Source of the DNA: DASQEH01 sp038237745
Lineage (GTDB): Bacteria > Actinomycetota > Actinomycetes > Propionibacteriales > Nocardioidaceae
Assembly (NCBI GenBank): GCA_038237745.1
Contig: JBBRYJ010000001.1
Location: 310,001 to 374,000 of the forward strand
Direction of reading: 5' to 3'
Length of the DNA: 64,000 nucleotides
The notes under the pieces are model-generated. The model was given only the letters and a program-made list of their open reading frames with translations. It had not been told where the DNA came from and did not search any database. Made by a program: the position numbers and the translations under genes. This document shows, in pieces, positions 51,528-62,110 of the stretch. Position 1 is the first letter of the stretch; every line of letters begins with the position of its first letter.

Positions 51528-53310
51528 GGTGCTCGACGAGACGCCACCCGCCTTGTCGTCGATGTGGCGCCTTTGCAAGCTGGGCTACTCGCACGAACCG
51601 GGTCTTCTGCTCTTCGCGTTGGCAATGTCTCTGGTGTCGGCGGTACCGGACGCCCTCCTGGCTCTCTGGCTGAAGCTCCTCGCTGACGGTGTGCTCCAGC
51701 ACGACCGCAGGCTGGTCTTTGTTGCGGTCTCCGCCATGGGCGTCTCGGTGACTCTCACGTGGCTGATGCGCGTGGCCACGTCGAGGATCACGCGACGCTT
51801 TCGTGACAAGGTCACGATCGCGCTCGAGTCGCATGTGGCCCAGCTGCAGGCGTCTGTCTCGACGATCGAGCACCACGAGCGGCGCGACTTCCTCGACCGG
51901 ATCTCGGTGCTGCGCAACCAGGTCTTCGTGCTCGACCACATGTACATGTCGCTGTTCTCCACCTGTGGGTGGATCGTGCGGCTCGGGCTCACCGTCGCAC
52001 TGCTCATGTCGATCCACCCCGCGCTCGCCCTCCTCGTCGTTTTCGCGGCACCGACAGTCGTCACGTCATCGTGGCGGCCGGGCATCGAGCGGGCCGTCGA
52101 GGAACGCAGCGCGTCCCACCAACGCCTCGCGGCGCACCTGTTCGCGACCGCAACGACGGCGCCAGCCGGCAAGGACGTGCGTGTCACCGGCATCGGCCCG
52201 GAGCTCGTACGACGCCGCCGCGAGGAGTGGGAGACGTGGTACGCCGCTGTGGCCGCCGCCCGGTGGGCGAGCGCTGCCTGGCACTCAGCGGCCTGGGCGG
52301 TGTTCGGCACCGGGTTCGTGGCCGCCGTCGTGTTCGTCGCGTCAGGACTCCACGCGTCAGCGGGCCAGGTGCTGCTGGTGCTCGCGGCCGGTGGGCGGCT
52401 GTCGGCGTATGTCGCGGCCACGATGTCGGAGATCGGCTTCCTGCGCGGCGTCTGGCTCGACGGCTCGCGTCGGCTCGCGTGGCTCGAGGACTACGCGGCT
52501 GCTCTGACCGAGAGGGCCGACCAACCCGCCCCTGACGTGCTCGTGCGCGGAATACGGCTGCAGAACGTGTCGTTCGCCTATCCCGGGACGGACGCCTTGG
52601 TTCTCGACGACGTCTCTCTCGACCTGCCGGCCGATACGGTGGTGGCGATCGTCGGCGAGAACGGCGCCGGCAAGTCCACCCTGGTGAAGCTGCTGTGCAA
52701 GATGTACGAGCCGACGTCCGGGCGGATACTGGTGGACGACCAGCAGCTGTCGAACATCGCAGCGGACACCTGGCGGGACAAGGTCTCCGGCGCCTTCCAG
52801 GACTTCTACCGCTTCGAGTTCGCTGCCCGGACCAGCGTCGGTGTCGGAGACCTGGCCGCGCGCGACGACGACGCGGCTGTTCGCACCGCCGTCCACAAGG
52901 CAGGGGCTAACGATGTCATCGAGCGGCTCCGGTCGGGCCTTGACACCCAGCTCGGCCCGACGTGGCCCGATGGGGTCGACGTCAGCTTCGGCCAGTGGCA
53001 GAAGCTGGCCCTCGCCCGAGGCTTCATGAGTGCCGACCCGCTGCTCCTGGTTCTGGACGAGCCCACGGCAGCCTTGGACGCCGAGACCGAGCACGAGCTC
53101 TTCTCCCGCTACGCCGAGGCGGCCAAGGCCGGCCACAACGGCGGCATCACGATCTTGGTCTCACACCGTTTCAGCACGGTGCGGATGGCCGACCTGATCG
53201 TCGTCCTGCACGGCTCGGCAGTGGCCCAGGTCGGAAGCCATGAAGCGTTGATGCGCCGAGGCGGTGCCTACGCGGAGCTCTATGCCATCCAGTCCGACGC
53301 CTACTCCTGA
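51511..53310 (+). CDS. ABC exporter half-transporter (second pair, subunit B)
   Basis: 599 residues from the ATG at 51511 with AGGGGG upstream inside subunit A. Exporter domain (about 30-320) and nucleotide-binding domain with Walker A GENGAGKST, Walker B LLLVLDEPT and H-loop ISHRFS intact; the signature is SFGQWQK, with Phe for the second Gly. So here too the heterodimer is likely asymmetric, but less so than the first pair. Stop lies 3 bp from the converging glmM stop. Confidence 0.93.
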   Translation: MTSSSEVLDETPPALSSMWRLCKLGYSHEPGLLLFALAMSLVSAVPDALLALWLKLLADGVLQHDRRLVFVAVSAMGVSVTLTWLMRVATSRITRRFRDKVTIALESHVAQLQASVSTIEHHERRDFLDRISVLRNQVFVLDHMYMSLFSTCGWIVRLGLTVALLMSIHPALALLVVFAAPTVVTSSWRPGIERAVEERSASHQRLAAHLFATATTAPAGKDVRVTGIGPELVRRRREEWETWYAAVAAARWASAAWHSAAWAVFGTGFVAAVVFVASGLHASAGQVLLVLAAGGRLSAYVAATMSEIGFLRGVWLDGSRRLAWLEDYAAALTERADQPAPDVLVRGIRLQNVSFAYPGTDALVLDDVSLDLPADTVVAIVGENGAGKSTLVKLLCKMYEPTSGRILVDDQQLSNIAADTWRDKVSGAFQDFYRFEFAARTSVGVGDLAARDDDAAVRTAVHKAGANDVIERLRSGLDTQLGPTWPDGVDVSFGQWQKLALARGFMSADPLLLVLDEPTAALDAETEHELFSRYAEAAKAGHNGGITILVSHRFSTVRMADLIVVLHGSAVAQVGSHEALMRRGGAYAELYAIQSDAYS

Positions 53311-53313
53311 CGG

Positions 53314-54657
53314 TCAGAGCGCGAGAGTGAGCTTCACGACGTCTGCCAGCCGAGCTGCCTGCGAGCGGGCCTCGTCCTCGGACTCGGCCTCGACCATCAC
53401 GCGCACCAGCTGCTCGGTGCCGGACGGTCGCAGCAGAACCCGGCCGCTGTCGCCGAGCTGAGCCTCGACATCACGTATGGCCGCGAGCAGAGCGGGCTCG
53501 GTGTCGGCCCGGGACTTGTCGACGTCCGGGACGTTGACGAGCACCTGAGGCATTCTCTTCATGACCGCGGCGAGATCGGCGAGGGAACGATGAGACGCTG
53601 CCATCCGGGCCACGACGTGAAGCGCCGTCAGGATGCCGTCTCCGGTGCTCGCGTAGTCGCTCATGATCACGTGGCCAGACTGTTCGCCACCGAGGCTGAA
53701 ACCGCCCGAGCGCATCTCCTCGAGCACGTACCGGTCCCCGACCTTCGTCTGGACGACCCGAAGGCCTGCCGCTCGCATCGCCACCAAGAAGCCGAGGTTG
53801 CTCATCACCGTGGCGACCACCGTGTCGTCAACCAGGGCGCCCGCTTCACGGCTCGCCAGCGCCAAGATGGCCAACAGCTGGTCGCCGTCGACCACCCGTC
53901 CCTCGGCATCCACGGCGAGGCACCGGTCGGCATCCCCGTCGAAGGCGAAACCCGCGTCGGCTCCCGCTGCGACCACCGCCCTCTGAAGCGATGCGAGATG
54001 GGTGGACCCGCAGCCGTCGTTGATGTTGAGCCCATCGGGCCGGTCGTGGATCGCCACGACATCGGCTCCCGCCTCTCGCAACGCCATCGGAGCCGCCACG
54101 GACGCAGCACCCTCAGCGCAGTCGAGCACGACCCGCAATCCCCGCGAAGAGGCTTCGACAGTCGACGTCAGATGGCTGACGTAGCGGTCGACCGACCCCG
54201 TCACGTCACTCACGCGACCCACCCCAGCGCCCTCGGGCCGCTGCGCCGAGGCGTCGAGCGCCGCCTCGATGGCGTCTTCGACCTCGTCGTCGAGCTTGCG
54301 CCCACCCATGGCGAAGAACTTGATGCCGTTGTCGGGCATCGGGTTGTGGGAGGCCGAGATCATCACGCCGAAGTCCGCGTCGGCCGCCGTCCAGTGAGCG
54401 ACACCGGGCGTCGGTATCACACCGAGCCGCCACACGTCTACCCCGGCAGACGCCAGGCCTGCGACCACAGCCGCCTCGAGAAACTCCCCCGATGCCCGCG
54501 GATCGCGGCCGACGACAGCGACCAGACGACGGGGGTGCCGCAAGGAGTCCGAGCCCAGTACACCGGCTGCCGCGACGGAGAGGCGCAGAGCCAGCTCAGC
54601 GGTGAGCTCGCGGTTGGCGACCCCCCGGACGCCGTCCGTCCCGAACAGGCGGCTCAC
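53314..54657 (-). CDS. glmM: phosphoglucosamine mutase
   Basis: 447 residues; interconverts glucosamine-6- and glucosamine-1-phosphate for UDP-GlcNAc and cell-wall synthesis. Start RLFGTDGVRGVAN; catalytic Ser in SASHNPMPDNG; metal loop DGDADRC; sugar loop GGEQSGHVI; phosphate loop RPSGTEQLVRVMVE. Complete. Starts 12 bp after rpsI stop, so belongs to the ribosomal protein transcript, a conserved arrangement. Confidence 0.97.
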   Translation of the reverse strand: MSRLFGTDGVRGVANRELTAELALRLSVAAAGVLGSDSLRHPRRLVAVVGRDPRASGEFLEAAVVAGLASAGVDVWRLGVIPTPGVAHWTAADADFGVMISASHNPMPDNGIKFFAMGGRKLDDEVEDAIEAALDASAQRPEGAGVGRVSDVTGSVDRYVSHLTSTVEASSRGLRVVLDCAEGAASVAAPMALREAGADVVAIHDRPDGLNINDGCGSTHLASLQRAVVAAGADAGFAFDGDADRCLAVDAEGRVVDGDQLLAILALASREAGALVDDTVVATVMSNLGFLVAMRAAGLRVVQTKVGDRYVLEEMRSGGFSLGGEQSGHVIMSDYASTGDGILTALHVVARMAASHRSLADLAAVMKRMPQVLVNVPDVDKSRADTEPALLAAIRDVEAQLGDSGRVLLRPSGTEQLVRVMVEAESEDEARSQAARLADVVKLTLAL

Positions 54658-54669
54658 GGCGGAAGAGGC

Positions 54670-55164
54670 TCAGCGCTTGCTGTACTGGGGGGCCTTACGA
54701 GCCTTCTTGAGGCCGGCCTTCTTACGCTCCTTGATCCGGGCGTCCCGGCTCAGCATGCCGGCCTTCTTGAGCGGGGGACGGTTGGCCTCGACGTCGGTCT
54801 CGTTGAGGGCACGAGACACTCCCAGCCGCAGCGCACCGGCCTGGCCGGTCAGGCCGCCGCCGTGAATCCTGGCGATGACGTCGTAGCGACCCGTGAGCTG
54901 GGTCAGTACGAAGGGCTCGTTGACGAGCTGCTGGTGCAGCTTGTTGGGGAAGTAGACGTCCAGCGGGCGCCCGTTGATCGTCCAGGTGCCGCTGCCCGGG
55001 ACGATGCGTACGCGAGCCACGGCCTCCTTCCGGCGTCCGGTGGCGCCGGCAGCGGCGATGTTGACAGCGCGCTCGGGAGCATCCGGCGACGGCGCGCTCT
55101 CCGTGGTGTACTCACTAGGCGTGTCGAGCGCCTCGTCGGCGGTGGTCTCGGTGGTCTCAGCCAC
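54670..55164 (-). CDS. rpsI: 30S ribosomal protein S9
   Basis: 164 residues. Core ATGRRKEAVARVRIVPGSG, ARIHGGGLTGQAGALRLGV and the basic C-terminus KKAGLKKARKAPQYSKR that reaches the ribosomal P site. An acidic Thr/Glu-rich N-terminal extension of about 38 residues is typical of actinobacteria but long. Downstream of rplM (54 bp gap). Confidence 0.98.
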   Translation of the reverse strand: MAETTETTADEALDTPSEYTTESAPSPDAPERAVNIAAAGATGRRKEAVARVRIVPGSGTWTINGRPLDVYFPNKLHQQLVNEPFVLTQLTGRYDVIARIHGGGLTGQAGALRLGVSRALNETDVEANRPPLKKAGMLSRDARIKERKKAGLKKARKAPQYSKR

Positions 55165-55218
55165 GGGTGGTCCTCACTTCGAGCTGCGGGGGGTATGACA
55201 ACGGCGACGGCTCTTGGG

Positions 55219-55662
55219 TCACTGCGCGACCTGGGCGATCTCGTAGGGCGTCGGCTGCTGCGCCACATGGGGGTGGTTCGGACCCGAGTAGACCTTCAGC
55301 TTCTTGAGCAGCTGGCGGCTGAGGCGGTTCTTGGGCAGCATCCCCCACACCGCCTTCTCGATCGCTCGGCGAGGGTCCTTGTCGAGCAGGTCACCGAAGG
55401 AGATGGTCGACAGTCCGCCGGGGTACCCGGAGTGACGGTAGGCCATCTTCGTCTCTCGCTTGTTGCCCGATAGCGCGACCTTCTCGGCGTTCACGACGAT
55501 GACGAAGTCACCCATGTCCATGTGCGGCGCGAAGGTCGCCTTGTGCTTGCCGCGCAGCAGGGTCGCCGCCTGGACGGCGAGGCGGCCGAGCACCACGTCG
55601 GTGGCGTCGATGACGTGCCACTCACGCGTGATCTCGCCTGGCTTGGGGCTGTACGTGCGCAC
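55219..55662 (-). CDS. rplM: 50S ribosomal protein L13
   Basis: 147 residues from the GTG at 55662 (RTYSPKPGEITREWHVIDA); the longer open frame upstream is untranslated leader. Conserved VLGRLAVQAATLLRGKHK, YRHSGYPGGL and AVWGMLPKNRLSR are present. First gene of rplM-rpsI-glmM. Confidence 0.97.
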   Translation of the reverse strand: MRTYSPKPGEITREWHVIDATDVVLGRLAVQAATLLRGKHKATFAPHMDMGDFVIVVNAEKVALSGNKRETKMAYRHSGYPGGLSTISFGDLLDKDPRRAIEKAVWGMLPKNRLSRQLLKKLKVYSGPNHPHVAQQPTPYEIAQVAQ

Positions 55663-55788
55663 GGTCGTGGACCTTCGTTCGTTTCGGTGGTGGCTGTCAC
55701 GGCTGCCCGGAACCGGCTGCAGCCTGTGCACCCGAGCACACCGGCCTCGTCCAGACTCATCGTCGGCGAACAAGCACGACGACCGCCT

Positions 55789-55818
55789 AGAATACCGGGC
55801 GCTGCTGCCCACGGTCAA
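55789..55818 (-). promoter_or_regulatory. promoter of the rplM-rpsI operon
   Basis: -35 TTGACC (55818-55813) and -10 TATTCT (55794-55789), 18-bp spacer, on the minus strand, about 125 bp upstream of the rplM GTG. Good match to the principal sigma factor consensus, as expected for ribosomal protein genes. Confidence 0.75.
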
Positions 55819-55901
55819 AACGGACCGGGGTCCGCCCTGGCCCCCTCAGCCGAGCGACTCAACACCCGGCTCGGCCATCGACACCTCGGCCGCGGGCGTC
55901 G

Positions 55902-55931
55902 TTGTCCCAACTCTCGGCCAGGGCTTAGGTT
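55902..55931 (+). promoter_or_regulatory. candidate gltA promoter
   Basis: TTGTCC (55902-55907), 18-bp spacer, TAGGTT (55926-55931), 115 bp before the gltA start. The match is moderate. Confidence 0.4.
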
Positions 55932-56045
55932 GTACCCGAGACACCACGAATCGTGACGCCCATTCATGGCGCGAGGGCTCGAGCGGCCCTTGCGAAGGGG
56001 CGTTCGGCCCCGGCCCGGGCCCCGACCCCCGCAAGGAGAGCCGAC

Positions 56046-57368
<1,323 letters not shown>

Positions 57369-57428
57369 GGCCCGTCAGGGCGGCCGGTCAGCCTCCACGG
57401 CGGGACTCGGCCACCAGCGGGTGCCGGC

Positions 57429-59111
57429 TCAGCGGGAGCGCACGACCCGGCCCTCGTCCCAGACCGGGCCGTCGGACTCGTATACCGAGCCGTCTGCGCC
57501 GTAGACGAGGAACCTGTCGAACCCGCGCGCGAACCACCGGTCGTGAGTGACGGCGACGACAGTCCCGTCGAAGCTCTCGAGGCCCTCCTCGAGAGCCTCC
57601 GCAGACTCGACGTCGAGGTTGTCCGTTGGCTCGTCGAGCAGCAGCAGCGTCGCTCCAGACAGCTCGAGCAGCAGTATCTGCAGCCTCGCCTGCTGCCCAC
57701 CGGAGAGCGACTCGAACTTCTGCTCCGAGGCATACGCGAGCTCGTACCGGTCGAGCGCCCGGGCGGCCTGCTCCCGCGGCATACCGTCTCGGTGCTGGTC
57801 GCCGCGGTGCAGGATCTCCAGCAGCGTCCGCCCGACCAGCTCGGGATGCTCGTGCGTCTGCACGAACCAGCCGGGGCGCACGCGGGCGCCGAGCCTGGCG
57901 CGGCCGCTGTGCTCGACCGGCTTGATCGGGACCTCGCTGACGGGGCGGTGCTCGACCTCGGGGTCGGATCCTCCCGCAGCGAGGAGCCGCAGGAAGTGCG
58001 ACTTGCCGGAGCCGTTCGATCCCAGCACCGCGACCCGCTCGCCATACCAGACCTCGAGGTCGAAGGGCTGCATCAGCCCAGCCAGCTCCAGGAGCTCGCA
58101 GACCACTGCACGCTTGCCGGTGCGGCCACCCTTGAGCCGCATCTTGACGTTCTGCTCCCTGGGCTGGTTCTCCGGCGGCCCGGCATCCTCGAAGCGGCGC
58201 AACCGGGTAACAGCCGCCTGGTAGCGCGAGGCCATGGCGTCGTTGTAGGCCGCCTTCTGCTTGTACATCAGCATGAGCGCCCGGAGCTTCGCATGCTCCT
58301 CGTCCCAGCGCTTCCGCAGCTCCTCGAGCCTGGCGAACCGGTCGCGGCGAGCCTTGTGGTACGTCGCGAAACCACCTGGATGCACCCACACCGTGTTGCC
58401 CGCCGCACCGAGCTCGATCGTCACCACGCGCGTCGCGGTGTTGCTCATCAGCTCACGGTCGTGGCTGACGAAGAGCACCGTCTTCGGCGACTCTCGGATG
58501 CGCTCCTCGAGCCAGAGCTTGCCCGGGACGTCGAGGAAGTTGTCGGGCTCGTCCAGGAGCAGGACGTCGTCGGGCCCACGCAGGAGGGCTTCCAGTACGA
58601 GCCGCTTCTGCTCCCCTCCGCTCAGCGTTGCAAGCTCGCGGTACCGGCATCTGTCGTACGCGGTGCCCAGAGCTGCGGTGGTGCAGACGTCCCAGAGCAC
58701 CTCGGTGTCGTAGCCGCCCGCGTCGGCCCACTCGGTCAGGGCCCCGGCGTACGCCATCTGGTTCTTCTCGTCATCGGTCTCCATCATGGCGACCTCCGCG
58801 GCCTCGACCAGCCCGGCCGCGGCCCGCACGCGTGGAGGGGCGACCGACAGCAACAGGTCGTGCACGGTCGTGCCCTCGTTGCCCTGGGTCACCATCTGCC
58901 GCATCACCCCCAGCCCACCAGACCGGGCCACGGCTCCGGCGTGAGGTTGCAGGTCGCCGGTCACGATGCGCAGCAGCGTCGTCTTCCCGGCACCGTTCGC
59001 GCCCACGAGCGCGACCTTGGCACCCTCGCCGACCCGGAACGACACGTCGTCGAGCAGCACCCTGCCGTCCGGGAGCTCGAACCTGACGCCGGCTACGTCG
59101 ACGTGACCCAC
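57429..59111 (-). CDS. ABC-F family ATPase (translation factor type)
   Basis: 560 residues from the GTG at 59111 (VGHVDVAGVRFELPDG), since the longer open frame upstream reads through repeat cluster E. Two nucleotide-binding domains without membrane helices: Walker A GANGAGKTT and GSNGSGKSH, signatures LSGGEQKRL and LSGGQQARL, Walker B LLLDEPDNFLD and LLLDEPTDNLD. Linker between domains (about 250-320) is charged and helical. The second Walker A ends in Ser-His rather than Ser/Thr-Thr. Members act at the ribosome E site or in antibiotic resistance; which applies is unclear. Confidence 0.92.
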   Translation of the reverse strand: MGHVDVAGVRFELPDGRVLLDDVSFRVGEGAKVALVGANGAGKTTLLRIVTGDLQPHAGAVARSGGLGVMRQMVTQGNEGTTVHDLLLSVAPPRVRAAAGLVEAAEVAMMETDDEKNQMAYAGALTEWADAGGYDTEVLWDVCTTAALGTAYDRCRYRELATLSGGEQKRLVLEALLRGPDDVLLLDEPDNFLDVPGKLWLEERIRESPKTVLFVSHDRELMSNTATRVVTIELGAAGNTVWVHPGGFATYHKARRDRFARLEELRKRWDEEHAKLRALMLMYKQKAAYNDAMASRYQAAVTRLRRFEDAGPPENQPREQNVKMRLKGGRTGKRAVVCELLELAGLMQPFDLEVWYGERVAVLGSNGSGKSHFLRLLAAGGSDPEVEHRPVSEVPIKPVEHSGRARLGARVRPGWFVQTHEHPELVGRTLLEILHRGDQHRDGMPREQAARALDRYELAYASEQKFESLSGGQQARLQILLLELSGATLLLLDEPTDNLDVESAEALEEGLESFDGTVVAVTHDRWFARGFDRFLVYGADGSVYESDGPVWDEGRVVRSR

Positions 59112-59130
59112 GCCTGCCCACCCCTTTCGC

Positions 59131-59173
59131 CGAAAGGCCAGATATGCCCCTCGAGAGGGCGGAAACGTCCCAT
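59131..59173 (+). repeat. cluster E of the dispersed 22-bp repeat
   Basis: Two units: 59131-59151 (CGAAAGGCCAGATATGCCCC plus T) and 59152-59173 (CGAGAGGGCGGAAACGTCCC plus AT), 19 bp upstream of the ABC-F start, in the leader region of that gene. Confidence 0.72.
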
Positions 59174-59232
59174 GCTCTCGCACCGGCACACCCCCCGCAC
59201 CCCATTTCCCTGCCCCAACACACGACGGAAGG

Positions 59233-60678
59233 CTAGGACGCCTCCCGTAGGTCGGACAGCGCCGCCTCGATCGTCTCAGTGAAGGTCGGGAAGGGGTACA
59301 TCATCGTCGATAGTGAGCCGGTAGGGACCCGGGCATGGATCGCGAGGGTCAGGTGCGCCAGAAGCTCGCCAGCTCTCGGCCCGGCCACCGTGGCGCCGAC
59401 GAGCACCTGCTCGTCGGCGTCCTCCACCACCTTGACGAAGCCGCTGTTCCCGCGTTTGTGGGTCCACCCGCGAGGTGAGGCGGCGAGGTCGGCGAATCCG
59501 GTCAGTACCCGCCGTCCCTCGTCTCGCGCTTGCGCCTCGGTCACCCCGACAGAACCGATCTCGGGGTCGGTGAAGGTGACGTCGGGAACGGCCCGGTAGT
59601 CGGCTCGAGGGCCGTTGTCGCCACGGAGTATCGCCGCCGTCACGATCCCGGCCTGGTAGTGGGCGACATGGGTGTACCCACCCTCGCCGGTGATGTCGCC
59701 GATCGCCCAAAGCCCGTCCCTGACGCGCATCCGGTCGTCGGTGTCGAGTGCAGCAGCCTCCGGGTCCAGGCCGACGGTCTCGAGTCCGATGTCCGACAGG
59801 TTGTTGGCGCGTCCGGCGACGACGAGCAGCTTCTCGGCCTCGAGTGTCTGCTCCCCGAGCTCGACGTGAAAGCGTCCCTCGGCGTGGGTCACGCCGACGA
59901 TGTCAGCGCCGGTGTGCACGTCGATCCCCTCGGCGGCGAACGCCTCGGTGATGAGCGCGCTGGCCTCCGGCTCGCTCTGGGCGAGGATCCGCCCAGCCAC
60001 CTCGACAAGACACACAGTCACCCCGAAGCGCGCGAAGACCTGGCAGAGCTCGACGGCGATGGCGCTGCCGCCGATGACGATCATCGACTCGGGAAGCCGG
60101 GATACCTTCACCGCGTCGCGGTTCGTCCAGTACGGCGTTCCCGCCAGACCTTCGATCGGTGGCACAGCCGGACGGGTCCCTGTGCCGAGCACGACACCGC
60201 GCCGCGCGACGAAAGTCTGGCCGTCGACGGTGACCGACCGCGACCCCGCAAGACGCCCGTGGCCGCGGACGAACGTGACCCCACTCGCGGTCAGCTGGTC
60301 GACCTCAGCGTCGTCGTGCCATCCGTGGGTCGCCTCGTTCGCGATGCGCTCGGCGACATCTGCCCACTCGGGGACGACCGTGCTGGCGCCGGCCATGCCC
60401 GCTACACGCCGCGTCTCGCCCAGAAGCTCGGCCGCCCGGGTCATCATCTTGGTGGGGGTGCATCCGTAGAAGGAGCATTCTCCCCCTACCAGATGCTCGT
60501 CGACCCCCACGACCTCGAGACCGGCCTTGGCCAGATCGCCGGCGGCCGACCGCCCACCGGGCCCGAGCCCGACGACGACCACGTCGACCTCGTGGGGCGG
60601 CTTCCCCTCGGCAGTCGCTCGCCCCTCCGCAGCTCGAGGCTTGCCGTCTGGTTGAGCTCTGTCGTCAGTCGGAGTCAC
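59233..60678 (-). CDS. FAD-dependent pyridine nucleotide-disulfide oxidoreductase, copy 1
   Basis: 481 residues from the GTG at 60678, which has AAGGA upstream (TTG at 60684 is alternative). FAD site VVVVGLGPGGRSAAGDLA, redox Cys pair in GGECSFYGCTPTK, NAD site VIGGSAIAVELC, and FAD/C-terminal GLWAIGDITGEGGYTH. The usual His-x-x-x-Glu base of lipoamide dehydrogenases is replaced (YPFPTFTETIE). A 30-residue N-terminal tail is charged. Tandem paralogue of the next gene, overlapping its stop. Confidence 0.9.
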   Translation of the reverse strand: MTPTDDRAQPDGKPRAAEGRATAEGKPPHEVDVVVVGLGPGGRSAAGDLAKAGLEVVGVDEHLVGGECSFYGCTPTKMMTRAAELLGETRRVAGMAGASTVVPEWADVAERIANEATHGWHDDAEVDQLTASGVTFVRGHGRLAGSRSVTVDGQTFVARRGVVLGTGTRPAVPPIEGLAGTPYWTNRDAVKVSRLPESMIVIGGSAIAVELCQVFARFGVTVCLVEVAGRILAQSEPEASALITEAFAAEGIDVHTGADIVGVTHAEGRFHVELGEQTLEAEKLLVVAGRANNLSDIGLETVGLDPEAAALDTDDRMRVRDGLWAIGDITGEGGYTHVAHYQAGIVTAAILRGDNGPRADYRAVPDVTFTDPEIGSVGVTEAQARDEGRRVLTGFADLAASPRGWTHKRGNSGFVKVVEDADEQVLVGATVAGPRAGELLAHLTLAIHARVPTGSLSTMMYPFPTFTETIEAALSDLREAS

Positions 60679-62035
60679 CAGCAAGATCCTTCAAAGCGTC
60701 TTCGATCGCCCGGTGGAAGGTCGGGTAGGCATAGATCATCGACCTGAGCTGCCTCGTGGGCACTTCACCGTGCACCGCCACAGTGAGCGCCGAGAGAACC
60801 TCTCCGCCGTTCGGCCCTACGGCCGAGGCTCCGACGAGCACTCCCCTGTCGGCGTCCTCGACGAGCTTGACCAGACCCGCGTTGCCCGCCTTGTGGATCC
60901 AGCCTCGTGTCGACGTCGTGATGTCGGTGTAACCGACCCGGACGGCGAGCCCCGCGTCGCGAGCCTGCCGCTCCGTCAAGCCGACCGAACCGACCTCAGG
61001 GTCGGTGAACGTCACCCGCGGCACAGCACGGTAGTCGGCTTCCGGTGCGTCTGCGGTGCCGAGCACCGCCTTGGTCGCGATGTTGGCCTGGTACATCGAC
61101 ATGTGGGTGTAGGCACCCTTACCGGTGATGTCACCGATGGCCCAGAGCCCGGGCGCCACCACCATGTGCTCGTCGGTACTCAAGATCTTGGCCGAGGGGT
61201 CAAGATCGACCGTCTCCAGTCCGAGGTCGCCGAGATTCGTACGGCGGCCGGCCGCTACCAGCAGCTTGTCGGCGCGCAGCTCCTGCTCGCCGACGGTGAC
61301 GGAGAAGTGGCCGTCGACGTACTCGACGGCCGTGACCTTCGCCCCGGCGAGGACCTGGATGCCTTCGGCGCCGAACGCCTCCGTGACGGTCTTGCTCGAC
61401 TCCGGCTCCTCGAGGGCCAGGATGCGGTCGGCCGCCTCGACCACGGTGACCTCGACACCGAACCGCGAGAACACCTGAGCCAGCTCGACCCCGATTGCGC
61501 CGCCACCGACCACTATGAGCGAGCCGGGAAGCTGCTCCAGCTGCACGGCGTCGCGGTTCGTCCAGTACGGCGTCGCGTCCAGGCCCGGGATCGGTGGCAA
61601 CGCGGGCTCTGTGCCCGTGTTGAGCACCACGCCCCTTCTGGCCACGAACGTCTCATCACCGACCGCCACTGTGCGCGGACCGGCCAGCCTGCCCTGTCCA
61701 CGGACGAACGTCACGCCGTTGGACACGAGACGGTCGACGGCCACTTTGTCGTCCCAGCCGTCCGTGGCCTCCTCGGAGATCCGCTTGGCCACCCGCGTCC
61801 AGTCGGGCGACACGGTGCTCGTCCCGGCCATCTCGGAGATGCGGCGACCCTCGGCCAGCAGGTTCGCCGACCGGATCATCATCTTGCTGGGGACGCACCC
61901 GTAGTACGGGCACTCGCCACCGACGAGGTGCCGGTCGACGCCCACAACCTCGAGACCCGCGACGGCAAGCTCGGTGGCGACCGCCTCCCCCCCTGGTCCT
62001 AGACCGACGACAACGACATCGACTTCGCTGCTCAC
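60665..62035 (-). CDS. FAD-dependent pyridine nucleotide-disulfide oxidoreductase, copy 2
   Basis: 456 residues. FAD site VVVVGLGPGGEAVATELA, redox Cys pair GGECPYYGCVPSK, NAD site VVGGGAIGVELAQVF, LWAIGDITGKGAYTH near the C-terminus. The position of the catalytic His reads YAYPTFHRAIED, with Tyr in place of His, as in copy 1. So neither is a standard dihydrolipoamide dehydrogenase; a MerA-like or mycothiol-related activity is possible but not shown. Roughly half of positions match copy 1, so an old duplication. Divergent from the UbiA-like gene. Confidence 0.9.
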   Translation of the reverse strand: MSSEVDVVVVGLGPGGEAVATELAVAGLEVVGVDRHLVGGECPYYGCVPSKMMIRSANLLAEGRRISEMAGTSTVSPDWTRVAKRISEEATDGWDDKVAVDRLVSNGVTFVRGQGRLAGPRTVAVGDETFVARRGVVLNTGTEPALPPIPGLDATPYWTNRDAVQLEQLPGSLIVVGGGAIGVELAQVFSRFGVEVTVVEAADRILALEEPESSKTVTEAFGAEGIQVLAGAKVTAVEYVDGHFSVTVGEQELRADKLLVAAGRRTNLGDLGLETVDLDPSAKILSTDEHMVVAPGLWAIGDITGKGAYTHMSMYQANIATKAVLGTADAPEADYRAVPRVTFTDPEVGSVGLTERQARDAGLAVRVGYTDITTSTRGWIHKAGNAGLVKLVEDADRGVLVGASAVGPNGGEVLSALTVAVHGEVPTRQLRSMIYAYPTFHRAIEDALKDLAGDSD

Positions 62036-62110
62036 TGGCGACTCCTCCTACATGGCGGCCGGCTCCCCGGTCTTCGTCCCCTGCAAAAACGAGTCGGAAA
62101 CGAGACCCCC

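Larger units (their letters stand above)
55663..56045. other. divergent regulatory gap, rplM and gltA
   Basis: 383 bp holding the rplM leader (about 120 nt) and promoter, and the gltA leader and candidate promoter. I see no gene or RNA element with a recognisable structure; an L13 autoregulatory leader site is possible but not visible by eye. Confidence 0.55.

Noticed and set aside
55663..55818. Longer L13 protein starting at 55818
   Set aside because: That start lies on the promoter -35 hexamer; the conserved L13 N-terminus begins at 55662.
59112..59189. Longer ABC-F protein starting at 59189
   Set aside because: The extension is translated repeat sequence; the GTG at 59111 starts directly at the conserved domain.
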